A DNA stretch of 64,000 nt from Crocosphaera sp. UHCC 0190 (GCF_034932065.1 NZ_JAYGHP010000010.1:62001-126000), one strand, 5' to 3'; positions 45,702-54,077 are shown, counted from the stretch's first letter. Numbers and translations: made by a program. The notes: generated by a model not told the origin, from the sequence alone.

Positions 45702-47171
45702 ATGAAATCAGCAACAACAAACCAAGCAATAACAAAATTTAAAGATAGTGTAATTATTGGAGGTGGCCCCGCAGGACTTTCCACAGCTTTGATGTTAGCG
45801 AAACGAGGTTGGGATAACATTACAGTGATTGAAAAACGTCCCAGTGCTGACTATTATGAACCCGATAAATCTTTTAATTATATGATCGATGGAAGAGGTC
45901 AAAAGTTCACAGATCTTTTAGGAATTACTGATAAATTAGCAAGAATTAGTGTTGCGAGTACGGATTTTTACTTGACAAAAATAGAAGCAAATAGTAAAAG
46001 AAAAACTGTTAAATTGCCTATTGTTGATCCGAAACGAAAAACAGCTTATTGGTTGCAAAGACGAGATTTTGTTAATTTGCTTTATCAAGAAATTCAACAT
46101 CATTGGTTAGATAAAATTACCGTATTATTTGCTACAAAATGTATTGAAATTAAAAACAATATTGATGAGAACTTAGAAATAATTGCTCAAGATCAAGAAG
46201 GTAAAATCTTGACATTTAAACCATCTTTATTAGTGGGTTGTGATGGATTTAATTCTATGGTGAGAATGACTTTAAACCAAGAAAATTCAACACTATCTGA
46301 TAGATTTAAGATGAAAGAATTTCCTTCTCCCAGTTCAAGGTTAAGATATAAAGTGTTGACCTTACCCCCAAATTTTCCCCTATCAGATGATAATGAAGAT
46401 CGGGCAATTTGTGAGCAAGCTTATGTTATTCGGGGAACCTTTAAAGGACAAGATAAATCGATTTCCTTGGGGATACTTCCCCTAAAAAATCCTGATACAC
46501 CTCGCACTGCTAATTTAATTACTCGTCCCCATCATCAACTTTGGGACATCAAAAATAGTGACCAACTTTATCAATTTTTTGAGCAAGCATTTCCCCAGTT
46601 ACCTATTAATAAAATTATTGATCCCCAAGAAGCAGAAAGATTTGCTAAAAGTGAGGGGGGATGTTTTCCCATTCCCCAATATTGTGAGGGTTGCTATTGG
46701 TTAAATGAAGAAAATAAGACCGGAATTATTTTATTAGGAGATGCTATACATTGTTTTCCCCCAGATATTGGACAAGGGGTTAATTCTGCTTTAGAAGATG
46801 TTTTTATTTTCCATGATATCTTATCTCAAACTAATGATGACTTAACCCAAGCATTACCCTTGTATGAGTCTAAGCGATCGCCAGATATTTTTGCTTTAAT
46901 AAGGTTATGTCAAACAGCTTTTCCTTGGCAGTATAATCAAGATCCTTTCCGTCGTCAATTGTGGAATATCAACTTTTTTATTAGACTAGGATTGAATCGT
47001 ATTCTGCCATTTATTTTTAGTCCACCTGCTTTTATCTTGATTCAGAATCATCAATTGGGTTATGCTGAAATATGGCAGCGATCGCAGAAAACCACCTTTA
47101 TTTTATTTGGGTTAATTTTCCTCAGCATTTTGTTGATATCTCTAGTGCTTACGAAAAACATTCTTCAATGA
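45702..47171 (+). CDS. FAD-dependent monooxygenase, kynurenine-3-monooxygenase-like
   Basis: A 489-residue flavoprotein. The FAD-binding motif is VIIGGGPAGLSTALMLAKRG (about 17-36). The second FAD motif LLGDAIHCFPPDIGQGVNSA follows (about 345-365), and RRDFVNLLYQEI is the usual helix. The C-terminus carries a TM helix (about 465-485, FILFGLIFLSILLISLV), as in kynurenine 3-monooxygenases, which are also membrane-attached. The true substrate is unknown, and no kynurenine pathway genes are nearby. It is co-transcribed with glsA. Confidence 0.83.
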   Translation: MKSATTNQAITKFKDSVIIGGGPAGLSTALMLAKRGWDNITVIEKRPSADYYEPDKSFNYMIDGRGQKFTDLLGITDKLARISVASTDFYLTKIEANSKRKTVKLPIVDPKRKTAYWLQRRDFVNLLYQEIQHHWLDKITVLFATKCIEIKNNIDENLEIIAQDQEGKILTFKPSLLVGCDGFNSMVRMTLNQENSTLSDRFKMKEFPSPSSRLRYKVLTLPPNFPLSDDNEDRAICEQAYVIRGTFKGQDKSISLGILPLKNPDTPRTANLITRPHHQLWDIKNSDQLYQFFEQAFPQLPINKIIDPQEAERFAKSEGGCFPIPQYCEGCYWLNEENKTGIILLGDAIHCFPPDIGQGVNSALEDVFIFHDILSQTNDDLTQALPLYESKRSPDIFALIRLCQTAFPWQYNQDPFRRQLWNINFFIRLGLNRILPFIFSPPAFILIQNHQLGYAEIWQRSQKTTFILFGLIFLSILLISLVLTKNILQ

Positions 47172-47332
47172 GAAAAGCACCTGGGAGTCTTGCCGTGTTT
47201 CGACCCCAAATGCTTTTCTACTTACTCACTCACACCATTACGATACCTTTTCGGTATCAACTTATATACAACTATACACCAATAATTGTTTAATGGGAGG
47301 GAGAGAGGACACTTTAATAATTGTCACAGTCT

Positions 47333-47494
47333 CTACTTACTGCCAAACTTGGCTTTTGCTTGTTCGTGAACTTCTACGGTAATTTGATTATGACCTGCCT
47401 CCGCAGCAAACTTTTCAATCTTCTTGCGGGCTGCGGGACGGACAAAAAAAGGAATTTCTTTGAGTCTTGCTTCAGCTTCAGGTGTCCAGTTCAT
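47333..47494 (-). CDS. PCP-reductase domain small protein (PF08369 type)
   Basis: A 53-residue protein: MNWTPEAEARLKEIPFFVRP, then AARKKIEKFAAEAGHNQITV and EVHEQAKAKFGSK. The sequence is that of the C-terminal domain of light-independent protochlorophyllide reductase ChlB and BchB, which also occurs as a stand-alone small protein in cyanobacteria. WTPEAEARLKEIPFFVR is the diagnostic part. Function of the free form is not known. It is too short for most ORF searches. It ends 160 bases past the FAD monooxygenase, in the opposite direction. Confidence 0.85.
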   Translation of the reverse strand: MNWTPEAEARLKEIPFFVRPAARKKIEKFAAEAGHNQITVEVHEQAKAKFGSK

Positions 47495-47602
47495 TCTTGA
47501 TTAACGAATTAACTATAGTATTTACGTTTGATTTATAAACAGTAACATAGCATAGGAGGCTGTTTATTTATGTCCGACTACTTATATAACCTTAAAGCCC
47601 AT

Positions 47603-47628
47603 AAAAAAAACCCTGTCTTTTGACAGGG
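47603..47628 (-). terminator. Rho-independent terminator of the 66-residue gene
   Basis: On the minus strand GCCCTGTC, a four-base A loop and GACAGGG are followed by a run of T (the + strand shows AAAAAAAA just before CCCTGTC). It stands about 35 bases past the stop at 47663 and is the clearest intrinsic terminator of the window. Confidence 0.85.
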
Positions 47629-47662
47629 CAAGAACAAGAGAAAAGGGCCGAACCCAGAGAGT

Positions 47663-47863
47663 TTAACGACCAAGCTTTTGTGAATAAGCAACGATTCCAG
47701 CACTGACAACTTGTCCATAGTTATCGAGGCGGTTTTGTTGTCCAGCACGGGTAGGGGCCAAAAATGTGTCGGTTAAGCCCATGGAAGCAAACATAACGGT
47801 AGCAGCAAGAATAATGTAGTTGCGGACGATAGTGGTGTTGTTGGTGGTGGTGGTGTTAAACAT
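47663..47863 (-). CDS. Unknown small membrane or exported protein, strongly equipped for expression
   Basis: A 66-residue protein. An N-terminal Asn/Thr-rich stretch (MFNTTTTNNTTIVRN) precedes one TM or signal helix (about 15-36, YIILAATVMFASMGLTDTFL) and a C-terminal tail (DNYGQVVSAGIVAYSQKLGR). I do not recognise it as a known photosystem subunit. It has a good promoter (47895-47924), a Shine-Dalgarno (AGAGGT) and a perfect terminator, which suggests it is a real and well-expressed gene. It is divergent from the Psb34-like gene. The tail may lie on the lumen side. Confidence 0.72.
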   Translation of the reverse strand: MFNTTTTNNTTIVRNYIILAATVMFASMGLTDTFLAPTRAGQQNRLDNYGQVVSAGIVAYSQKLGR

Positions 47864-47894
47864 TTTCGTGACCTCTGTTCTTCTTGTTACCTTT

Positions 47895-47924
47895 ACTATA
47901 TTGGGTCTTCAGGGGTGATGTCAG
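47895..47924 (-). promoter_or_regulatory. Promoter of the 66-residue gene
   Basis: On the minus strand CTGACA (47924-47919) is followed after 18 bases by TATAGT (47900-47895), about 35 bases before the ATG at 47863. The -35 is close to TTGACA. The rest of the 47864-48181 gap shows no gene. Confidence 0.55.
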
Positions 47925-48139
47925 TCCCAAAACTCAGGTATATTCATGGTTTTAACCGTTCCCTTTCCAGGGATGAAGTGGAAATAAGTGGAACTTGTTC
48001 CCCATCTATAACATAATCACCTCCCCTGAGACTGCCCCTAATGCTCTCTGAGTCTTCCCTGAGAACTAAAGATAAGCGGACTTAATGGATCGTATAAAAA
48101 TAAATTTGTCAAGCCATCTTTACAAAACTAAATGTATTT

Positions 48140-48157
48140 GTTACATTAATATACATA
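48140..48157 (+). promoter_or_regulatory. HLR1-like RpaB site upstream of the Psb34-like gene
   Basis: GTTACATTAATATACATA fits the HLR1 pattern (G/T)TTACA(W)(W)-NN-(G/T)TTACA(W)(W), with one mismatch in the second half. It lies 25-42 bases before the ATG and appears to overlap the -10 region (TATACAT). RpaB bound across a core promoter is known to repress in low light, as for hli genes, so high-light induction is expected. This is an inference from the motif. Confidence 0.5.
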
Positions 48158-48181
48158 GAGACACACCGGAGGTCAAAACCG

Positions 48182-48352
48182 ATGTACACCACCCAAATCG
48201 ATAACGGACTCACCAACGCCTACGCAGTAGAACCCAAAGCTTACTACGCTGAGTATCCTGCTCCTTACCAACAACGTCGTTACTTAGTCCAAGGAGCAAT
48301 CGCTGCATTCTTCATTACCAGCTTAGTTATCGTTTCTGCTGTTATTAGCTAA
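48182..48352 (+). CDS. Psb34-like / ssl1498 family light-harvesting-like protein
   Basis: A 56-residue protein with the family pattern: MYTTQIDNGLTNAYAVEPKA, then YYAEYPAPYQQRRYLVQGAI and a C-terminal TM helix (about 36-56, AAFFITSLVIVSAVIS). It matches the ssl1498/Psb34 family, small single-span proteins that attach to CP47 in PSII assembly and compete with Hlips. The Shine-Dalgarno GGAGGT is strong. A HLR1-like site lies upstream and a clear terminator follows at 48395. It is too short for most ORF tracks. Confidence 0.88.
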   Translation: MYTTQIDNGLTNAYAVEPKAYYAEYPAPYQQRRYLVQGAIAAFFITSLVIVSAVIS

Positions 48353-48394
48353 TATTTTCATCTCTTGCTTGATAAAATCGGATTTCTCCCATTG

Positions 48395-48420
48395 AACCTC
48401 AGTGATGCTGAGGTTTTTTA
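48395..48420 (+). terminator. Rho-independent terminator of the Psb34-like gene
   Basis: AACCTCAG (48395-48402), TGATG, CTGAGGTT (48108 offset: 48408-48415), then TTTT. The stem is 8 bp and perfect. It is about 45 bases past the stop codon. Confidence 0.85.
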
Positions 48421-48459
48421 CTGTTTATAGTAACTTTGGCTAATGAATTCTCTCCAATT

Positions 48460-50115
48460 TTAACTATTCTGTTCCTGTCTTTCTCTCAATTTTAAGCGAA
48501 TTTCTGCATGAACTTCGCGGGTAATAGGGTAAAAATAAGCCAAAACTAAACCGATAATTAAAATGATAGCAGGAAGGGGAGCTACGGCAATCCGAATTGC
48601 TAATAAAGCACTTTCCGGTTGAATAGGAATATCTTCACCAGGGACTCTTGCAATAAATCCTGCTGCTTCTAAAACCACACCTACTAAGAATAATCCTAAT
48701 GCTAACCCAAACTTTTGTAAAAGCACCATAAACGCATAGAAAACCCCTTCTCTTCTTTGTCCCGTTTCTAATTCATCTAATTCAATGACATCGGGAACCA
48801 TTGACCAAGGAATTAGATAAGCAACCGATACCCCAAAACCTGCCATAATTGCTAAAATAAACATTAAAGTAACTTGTCCAGGTTGTAAACTAAATAATCC
48901 AATTTGGGCAATTATCCAAACTCCCATTCCCATAAAATAGACAATTTTTTTATCGAGTTTTTTACTCACTGCTTGCCAAAAAAACAACATTACTAAAGCA
49001 GTTCCTTGGACAGCTAAAGCGACAAAACCTGATGTATCTTCTCCTAACCTCATATAACTAACCACAAAGTAAACAAGAATCGAAGCTGTTAACTGAACTG
49101 CTAACCAAGAACATAAATAAATACCGATTACAAAGAGAAAAGGACGATTATTAAAAACGATTTTTAGCTGTTGAGGAAATGATAAAGACGTTATTGTTTG
49201 TGCTATTTTGTTTTCTTGTTGTGCTTCTTTATTAACTAAATGTTCTTCTGTTTTACTAAATACTAAACTTAGTCCAAAACCCAAAATCAATAAACTTGCT
49301 AACAAGGCAAAAAAGCTGAGATAATCTAACCTACTGTGACCACCAATTAGGGGTGAAATGCCAGGGATAATTCTCAAAATTCCGTACATAATTCCTAAGA
49401 TACCAAGCAAGGTTAAGATGTTGCCTAATTGCTTTTTATTAGCTAAATTCAGAATAGGATTAGCTCCCCTTTCTTGAATTCTTAAGCTGCACCATAACAA
49501 GGCTATAATTGCCAAAATAGAGCAACTTAATCCCAGCACAAAGAATCTGGTTTGAGCATCATTAGGATAGGCAATAGACGCTAAGATATAGAGAATTAAC
49601 GATAAAATACTTCCCCCAATAGAAAACGAAAACCGAAAACTATTTAAACTTGTTCGCTCATTATAATCTTGAGTCAATTCAGGGGTTAAGGCTGTATAAG
49701 GTAAATTAACCGTAGTATAGGTAATATTAAATAAAATACCAATCAATACATAATAAGCAAATAAGCTCCATTGGTTAGTATTAATATCATCACTAAAATG
49801 AGGGATTATCCATTGTAAACAATACAAGAAAGCAAAGGGAACTATTCCTGCTAAAATCCAAGGAAGACGACGACCCCAACGAGAACGAGTACGATCACTT
49901 AAAATGCCAATAATCGGATCATTAATCGCATCAGAAATTTTCCCAATCATCAGCACACTTCCCGCTAAACCAGCAGGCAAACCTGCTACATCTGTAAAGA
50001 AAAAAAGTAAATAAAATACTAGGATATTAGCCGTAATTGCTGGTCCAAAATCTCCAGCACCATAAGCCAGTTTTGTGGTAAAATTAAGTTTCTCAGATTG
50101 AGGAGATGTTATCAT
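48460..50115 (-). CDS. GPH-family sugar:cation symporter (MFS)
   Basis: A 551-residue inner-membrane transporter with about 12 TM helices. The N-terminus AYGAGDFGPAITANILVFYL and the loop DAINDPIIGILSDRTRSRWG (about 60-80) are the signature of the glycoside-pentoside-hexuronide:cation family (MelB-like). It is longer than MelB because of an extra loop near the middle (about 215-265). The cargo is not known. It ends close to the Psb34 terminator and is divergent from rsmA. Confidence 0.86.
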   Translation of the reverse strand: MITSPQSEKLNFTTKLAYGAGDFGPAITANILVFYLLFFFTDVAGLPAGLAGSVLMIGKISDAINDPIIGILSDRTRSRWGRRLPWILAGIVPFAFLYCLQWIIPHFSDDINTNQWSLFAYYVLIGILFNITYTTVNLPYTALTPELTQDYNERTSLNSFRFSFSIGGSILSLILYILASIAYPNDAQTRFFVLGLSCSILAIIALLWCSLRIQERGANPILNLANKKQLGNILTLLGILGIMYGILRIIPGISPLIGGHSRLDYLSFFALLASLLILGFGLSLVFSKTEEHLVNKEAQQENKIAQTITSLSFPQQLKIVFNNRPFLFVIGIYLCSWLAVQLTASILVYFVVSYMRLGEDTSGFVALAVQGTALVMLFFWQAVSKKLDKKIVYFMGMGVWIIAQIGLFSLQPGQVTLMFILAIMAGFGVSVAYLIPWSMVPDVIELDELETGQRREGVFYAFMVLLQKFGLALGLFLVGVVLEAAGFIARVPGEDIPIQPESALLAIRIAVAPLPAIILIIGLVLAYFYPITREVHAEIRLKLRERQEQNS

Positions 50116-50218
50116 AAAATTAGAAGTTAGTTAGTAGAGGAATAAAATATTCTGATTGTTCAGAAGTATTATAGATGGTTTTGAGCTTGAATTTTAAATT
50201 AGTTTTAAGTTATCAATT

Positions 50219-51040
50219 ATGCCTCAACCTCGTAAACGTTTTGCTCAACATTGGTTACGCAGCGAACAAGCCTTAGAACAGATTATAACGGCCGCCCAAC
50301 TAAAAGAGAGCGATCGCATCTTAGAAATTGGCCCAGGCACAGGTATTTTGACCCGTCGTCTCTTACCTATTGTTCAATCTTTAATTGCGGTTGAACTAGA
50401 TAGAGATTTATGTAAAGGTTTAGTAAAAAGCTTGGGAAACATTGACAATTTTTTATTATTACAGGGGGATATTCTGAAGTTAGATATTGAAACTCAAGCC
50501 CAAGATTTTCCTAAATTTTTACCGCTTAATAAAGTCGTTGCCAATATACCTTACAATATTACAAGCCCCATTTTAGAGAAATTATTAGGCACAATTTCCC
50601 ATCCCCAAATTCCAGCTTATGAATTAATTGTTTTATTGGTTCAAAAAGAAGTTGCCCAAAGAATTATCGCAGCACCAGCAAACAAAGATTATGGTGCATT
50701 ATCAGTCAGAATGCAGTATTTAGCCCAATGTAATTATATTTGTGATGTTCCCAGTAAAGCTTTTTCTCCCCCCCCAAAAGTGGACTCTGCTGTCATTGCT
50801 TTGCGTCCCAGAATTCTCAAAAATCCTGCTCTTAATCCTAAACAGTTAGAAACTCTAATTAAAGTAGGATTTTCGAGTCGTAGAAAAATGTTACGCAATA
50901 ATCTGAAAAGTCTTATTGATGGGGATCACTTGATAGACTTACTAACACAATTAAACCTCAACTCTCAAGTCCGTGCAGAAGAACTTGAGCTTGAGCAATG
51001 GATAGAATTAAGCAATAAATGTAAATCCATTCTTCCCTAA
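50219..51040 (+). CDS. rsmA: 16S rRNA (adenine1518/1519-N6) dimethyltransferase
   Basis: A 273-residue methyltransferase (KsgA) that dimethylates two adenines of the 3' hairpin of 16S rRNA late in 30S assembly. It shows KRFAQHWLRSEQALEQII (about 6-23), the SAM-binding LEIGPGTGILTRRLL, and the catalytic NIPYNITSPI (about 109-118). The C-terminal basic domain has FSPPPKVDSAVIALRPR. Length is normal. In many cyanobacteria ispE follows; here half an integrase does. Confidence 0.95.
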   Translation: MPQPRKRFAQHWLRSEQALEQIITAAQLKESDRILEIGPGTGILTRRLLPIVQSLIAVELDRDLCKGLVKSLGNIDNFLLLQGDILKLDIETQAQDFPKFLPLNKVVANIPYNITSPILEKLLGTISHPQIPAYELIVLLVQKEVAQRIIAAPANKDYGALSVRMQYLAQCNYICDVPSKAFSPPPKVDSAVIALRPRILKNPALNPKQLETLIKVGFSSRRKMLRNNLKSLIDGDHLIDLLTQLNLNSQVRAEELELEQWIELSNKCKSILP

Positions 51041-51077
51041 GACAATCCTGAGTCTTCCTCTAGAGGATACCAGATCC

Positions 51078-51095
51078 CCTAGATTCCTGTCTAGG
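51078..51095. terminator. Hairpin after rsmA
   Basis: CCTAGA (51078-51083) and TCTAGG (51090-51095) with a six-base loop, about 40 bases past the rsmA stop. CCTCTAGAGG, another small palindrome, lies at about 51056-51066. No strong T-run follows, so the call is moderate. Confidence 0.4.
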
Positions 51096-51209
51096 TCAAA
51101 GTTTGGTTGTCTTCTATACAATTTTGTTATTTTTTAGGAATTCTTTGTTAGGATGGAAGCATATTAAGATTTTTTTTAGATTCTTCCTCCTCATCCCACA
51201 CCCATAACT

Positions 51210-51611
51210 ATGCTCAACCTGACTTACACCCCTCCAGAATCCTTAGATCAATTTTCCCTCTTAGAAGAATTTCTGGGCATCCTACCCCTTAAGTATCGAA
51301 CCATTGTTGCCTTAGCCTATTTTACATCTTCAAGAATTAGTGATATTTTGTCCCTCAAAGTGAGTGACATCAAAGATGATCAAATTATCATTAATCAGTC
51401 AGAATTTGGTAAACCGAAATGTGTTCCCATTCTGTCTACATTAAAGCCCTATTTAACCGTCTATCTTAATGGATATTATCAAAAAAGATCAGGGCTTATC
51501 TTTGCCGATAAAGTGGGCAAACCAATGAAAAGCTCATCAGTATTTAAAGTCCTGAAATTGGTTTCTAAACAAATTAGTCTTCCTGAAATGTATCTGTTTA
51601 TTTTACGTTAA
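51210..51611 (+). pseudogene. Truncated tyrosine recombinase (integrase), catalytic half missing
   Basis: A 133-residue product starting like a small integrase. The first half of the catalytic domain is present, with KYRTIVALAYFTSSRISDIL (the first active-site Arg in SSRISDIL) and LSLKVSDIKDDQIIINQ. The region that should contain HxxR and the Tyr nucleophile is gone: the chain ends at ISLPEMYLFILR. No matching coding sequence is seen in the 40 bases before the next gene. It is therefore a decayed integrase, possibly left by a mobile element inserted after rsmA. It could instead be a real truncated regulator, which is less likely. Confidence 0.65.
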
Positions 51612-51648
51612 TAATTGGCACATCAAGATTATCTATTAAGTAGAAAAT

Positions 51649-52392
51649 ATGACAGAATTAGAGATTAAAACCCAACAAGTTTCTATTCAAAATGGTCACT
51701 TAGAAATTGATAGTTACTTAGCAATACCAGAAGCAGAAGGACTATTTCCTGGAGTCATTGTTATTCAAGAAATTTTTGGCGTTAACGAGCATATTCGAGA
51801 CATAACGAGACGATTAGCTAAGCAGGGATATGTAGCCATTACCCCCGCTATTTATCAGCGTCAAGCCCCTGGTTTTGAAACAGGTTACACCCCAGAATCA
51901 ATTGAAATTGGCAGAGTCTATAAAAATCAAACCAAAGCCTCAGAATTATTATCCGATATTCAAGCAACCATTGACTATCTTTACACCTTACCCCAAGTGA
52001 AAAAAACAGGTCTAGGAACAATCGGATTTTGCTTTGGGGGCCATGTAGTTTATCTTGTTTCCACTCTCAAAGAGATTAAAGCAACAGCCTCATTTTATGG
52101 AGCAGGAATTGCTAATTGGATGCCAGGGGAAGAGGGAAAAGCAACAGTAGATTGTACCCCAGATATTAAAGGAACTTTGTATGGCTTTTTTGGCATGGAA
52201 GATAGGAGTATTCCTGTTGAACAAGTAAACATGATTGAATCAGCTTTAAAACAGAATAATATTCCCCATCGTATTTTTAAATATCCAGGGGCAGGCCATG
52301 GATTTTTCTGCGATAAACGGGCCAGTTATCATGGAGAAGCAGCGAAAGATGCTTGGCAAAAAGTCCTAGAATTGTTGAGAAATGAATTATAA
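51649..52392 (+). CDS. Dienelactone hydrolase family protein
   Basis: A 247-residue alpha/beta hydrolase. GVIVIQEIFGVNEHIRDITR (about 35-54) contains the family's Glu, the nucleophile is Cys in IGFCFGGHVVYL (about 125-136), and the catalytic Asp and His lie in GFFGMEDRSIPVE and YPGAGHGFFCDKRASYHGEA. A Cys nucleophile is the hallmark of carboxymethylenebutenolidase-type enzymes. The substrate in cyanobacteria is not known. It precedes a small membrane protein. Confidence 0.9.
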   Translation: MTELEIKTQQVSIQNGHLEIDSYLAIPEAEGLFPGVIVIQEIFGVNEHIRDITRRLAKQGYVAITPAIYQRQAPGFETGYTPESIEIGRVYKNQTKASELLSDIQATIDYLYTLPQVKKTGLGTIGFCFGGHVVYLVSTLKEIKATASFYGAGIANWMPGEEGKATVDCTPDIKGTLYGFFGMEDRSIPVEQVNMIESALKQNNIPHRIFKYPGAGHGFFCDKRASYHGEAAKDAWQKVLELLRNEL

Positions 52393-52403
52393 ATGAGAGT
52401 TAA

Positions 52404-52601
52404 ATGAGTAAATCAACCCGTTTCCCCAGATCGCCTGTCACCCTTGCCTTGCTTGTTTCCTGTCTCATCACTCTCATCCTGTATATTTTGAGAGGTTTAG
52501 GCATCTTAGGCTTTATCCCTGGGGGGGTGATTTTAGTATTGATGATTATATCCGTTTTCCTAGGAATTTTGTACGGGGTGCAAATGACCAGACGTTTTTA
52601 A
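52404..52601 (+). CDS. Small two-helix membrane protein
   Basis: A 65-residue hydrophobic protein. Two TM helices (about 12-31, VTLALLVSCLITLILYILRG, and 35-57, LGFIPGGVILVLMIISVFLG) are followed by a short basic tail (MTRRF). No family was recognised. It starts 12 bases after dienelactone hydrolase and may be co-transcribed. Confidence 0.6.
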   Translation: MSKSTRFPRSPVTLALLVSCLITLILYILRGLGILGFIPGGVILVLMIISVFLGILYGVQMTRRF

Positions 52602-52722
52602 GATGAAAGTGGCTCAAATACTGATAATATATAGTTCTTTGAAAATCGATTTCTATATAGGTGAAACTTAGGTGCATAATGACATCAGTTTTACCAATCA
52701 ATCCTATTGAACACCAGAAATT

Positions 52723-53640
52723 ATGACTGGAAAAGCATTCAATGGTAATCCGGCCGCCTTTCTCATCTTCATCCTTCCCTTAGCAGGAGTCATTGTACTA
52801 CTCTATAAAGCTTGGATGTGGATACTGGGATTTGTTGCCTTAATTGTTGTCTGGAAACTGATCGACAATTATCAATGGCAGCAATGGTGTACAAGGATGA
52901 ATCCCATCTTCAATCAATTGCTACAACAGAATCAAGGACGTATCACACCCCTAGATTTATCCCTCAAAGCCGATTTAAGTGCCGGGAGTGCCAAGCGGTT
53001 TCTCGCCAGAAAAGCTCAAGAATACGGGGCTAATTATCAAGAATTACCAGAACAGGGTAGAATCTATTTCTTTATTACGGCCAGTACCCTAGGCAGCATT
53101 TTTGATGACAGTGAACCCTTGACAGAGGAAGCTGAGCCGGAGAAACTCGAAGATCTTTGGGATGATGAAGAGGAAGAAATTGACATTCCAGAAACCTATT
53201 CGGTGACAGAGAAAACGCCAACCATTTCCGAAGCGACACCCCCTCAACCTCTATCGAGTCCTTTTGCTCAACTAGCGGAACTTAAAGAAGAACGACAACA
53301 ACTTAATCAAGCTGTTAGCGAAACGCCTTCCTTGTCTGATCTTACCCCCGTTTCAGAGATCTCATCAGACCATTTACTCCCCATCGAAGAAACCCCCGAA
53401 CCACCGCCACCCCAGGAAACGGAAACAGTTACTAACCCTGAGACAAAACAGAAATTTACCCTAATTCAAGTAGATTTGGCGAAGCGGTTAGATACAACCC
53501 CCAGTACCATTGGTCGGCGTAAAGGAGAAGCCAATTTTTCTGAGTGGAGTCAGAGTAAAGATCCTGATGGCATTGCCTGGAAATATCTGAGAAAATCCAA
53601 AGTGTTTATTCCCGTTGATCCTGAGAAGCGTCAAATTTGA
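52723..53640 (+). CDS. Membrane protein with two helix-turn-helix-like segments
   Basis: A 305-residue protein with two N-terminal TM helices (about 10-29 and 31-46). A first winged-helix-like segment follows (about 70-105, ITPLDLSLKADLSAGSAKRF). An acidic linker runs about 125-245. The C-terminal second HTH (about 250-292) reads FTLIQVDLAKRLDTTPSTIG, RRKGEANFSEWSQSKDPDG. That motif recurs in other cyanobacterial proteins of unknown role. A membrane-anchored DNA-binding regulator is a reasonable guess. No similar enzyme domain is seen. Confidence 0.65.
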   Translation: MTGKAFNGNPAAFLIFILPLAGVIVLLYKAWMWILGFVALIVVWKLIDNYQWQQWCTRMNPIFNQLLQQNQGRITPLDLSLKADLSAGSAKRFLARKAQEYGANYQELPEQGRIYFFITASTLGSIFDDSEPLTEEAEPEKLEDLWDDEEEEIDIPETYSVTEKTPTISEATPPQPLSSPFAQLAELKEERQQLNQAVSETPSLSDLTPVSEISSDHLLPIEETPEPPPPQETETVTNPETKQKFTLIQVDLAKRLDTTPSTIGRRKGEANFSEWSQSKDPDGIAWKYLRKSKVFIPVDPEKRQI

Positions 53641-53663
53641 CCATCTTTCCCTAATAATTCAGA

Positions 53664-53693
53664 AGAAACCTAAGACTTATGACTTAGGTTTCT
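53664..53693. terminator. Bidirectional terminator, 11-bp perfect stem
   Basis: AGAAACCTAAG (53664-53674) and CTTAGGTTTCT (53683-53693) around an eight-base loop, followed by ATTTTGTT. It lies between the convergent membrane-HTH gene (stop 53640) and the HicB-like gene (stop 53700). Confidence 0.8.
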
Positions 53694-53699
53694 ATTTTG

Positions 53700-53951
53700 T
53701 TAGATGGTACTTGAATTAATGTATTCTTTGCTGCGTGGTGCTATAGGGACATCTTCGCCGTCCGCTTTGTAGCAATCTTTCATTCCTTCCCATGCTTCAT
53801 AAAGTTCATCAAGGGCAATTTCTGGTGTATCACCAAAGGCTGAGACATTCGGAAAATCTACCAGATAAGCTAACCAATCACCATCATCATCACGATAGAG
53901 ATTAATTGTGTAGCCATCCCAATCGTATTTTCTCATAATTGTAACCCTCAA
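53700..53951 (-). CDS. HicB-like antitoxin family protein, orphan
   Basis: About 78-83 residues. The partial RNase H-like fold of HicB shows YTINLYRDDDGDWLAYLVDF (about 14-33) and VSAFGDTPEIALDELYEAWE. The most likely start is the internal MRKYDWDG (ATG at 53936), because the upstream codons add only MRVTI. No HicA toxin is next to it: the 127 bases upstream are non-coding. The protein lacks the C-terminal DNA-binding extension of full HicB. It may serve as a stand-alone antitoxin. Confidence 0.78.
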   Translation of the reverse strand: MRVTIMRKYDWDGYTINLYRDDDGDWLAYLVDFPNVSAFGDTPEIALDELYEAWEGMKDCYKADGEDVPIAPRSKEYINSSTI

Positions 53952-54077
53952 CTTTAATTTAACTCATTTAGCCCAACTCTTTCATACTGCGATCGCTGCT
54001 CCCTTATTCCTCAAACTTCCCACACTTCCAAGAAGCAGTATATAATTTGTTACAAAAGCGTTAACAAAATTTGCTAA

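Noticed and set aside
47072-47293. A 73-codon frame overlapping the end of the FAD monooxygenase
   Set aside because: It overlaps the real gene in another frame and shows no motif.
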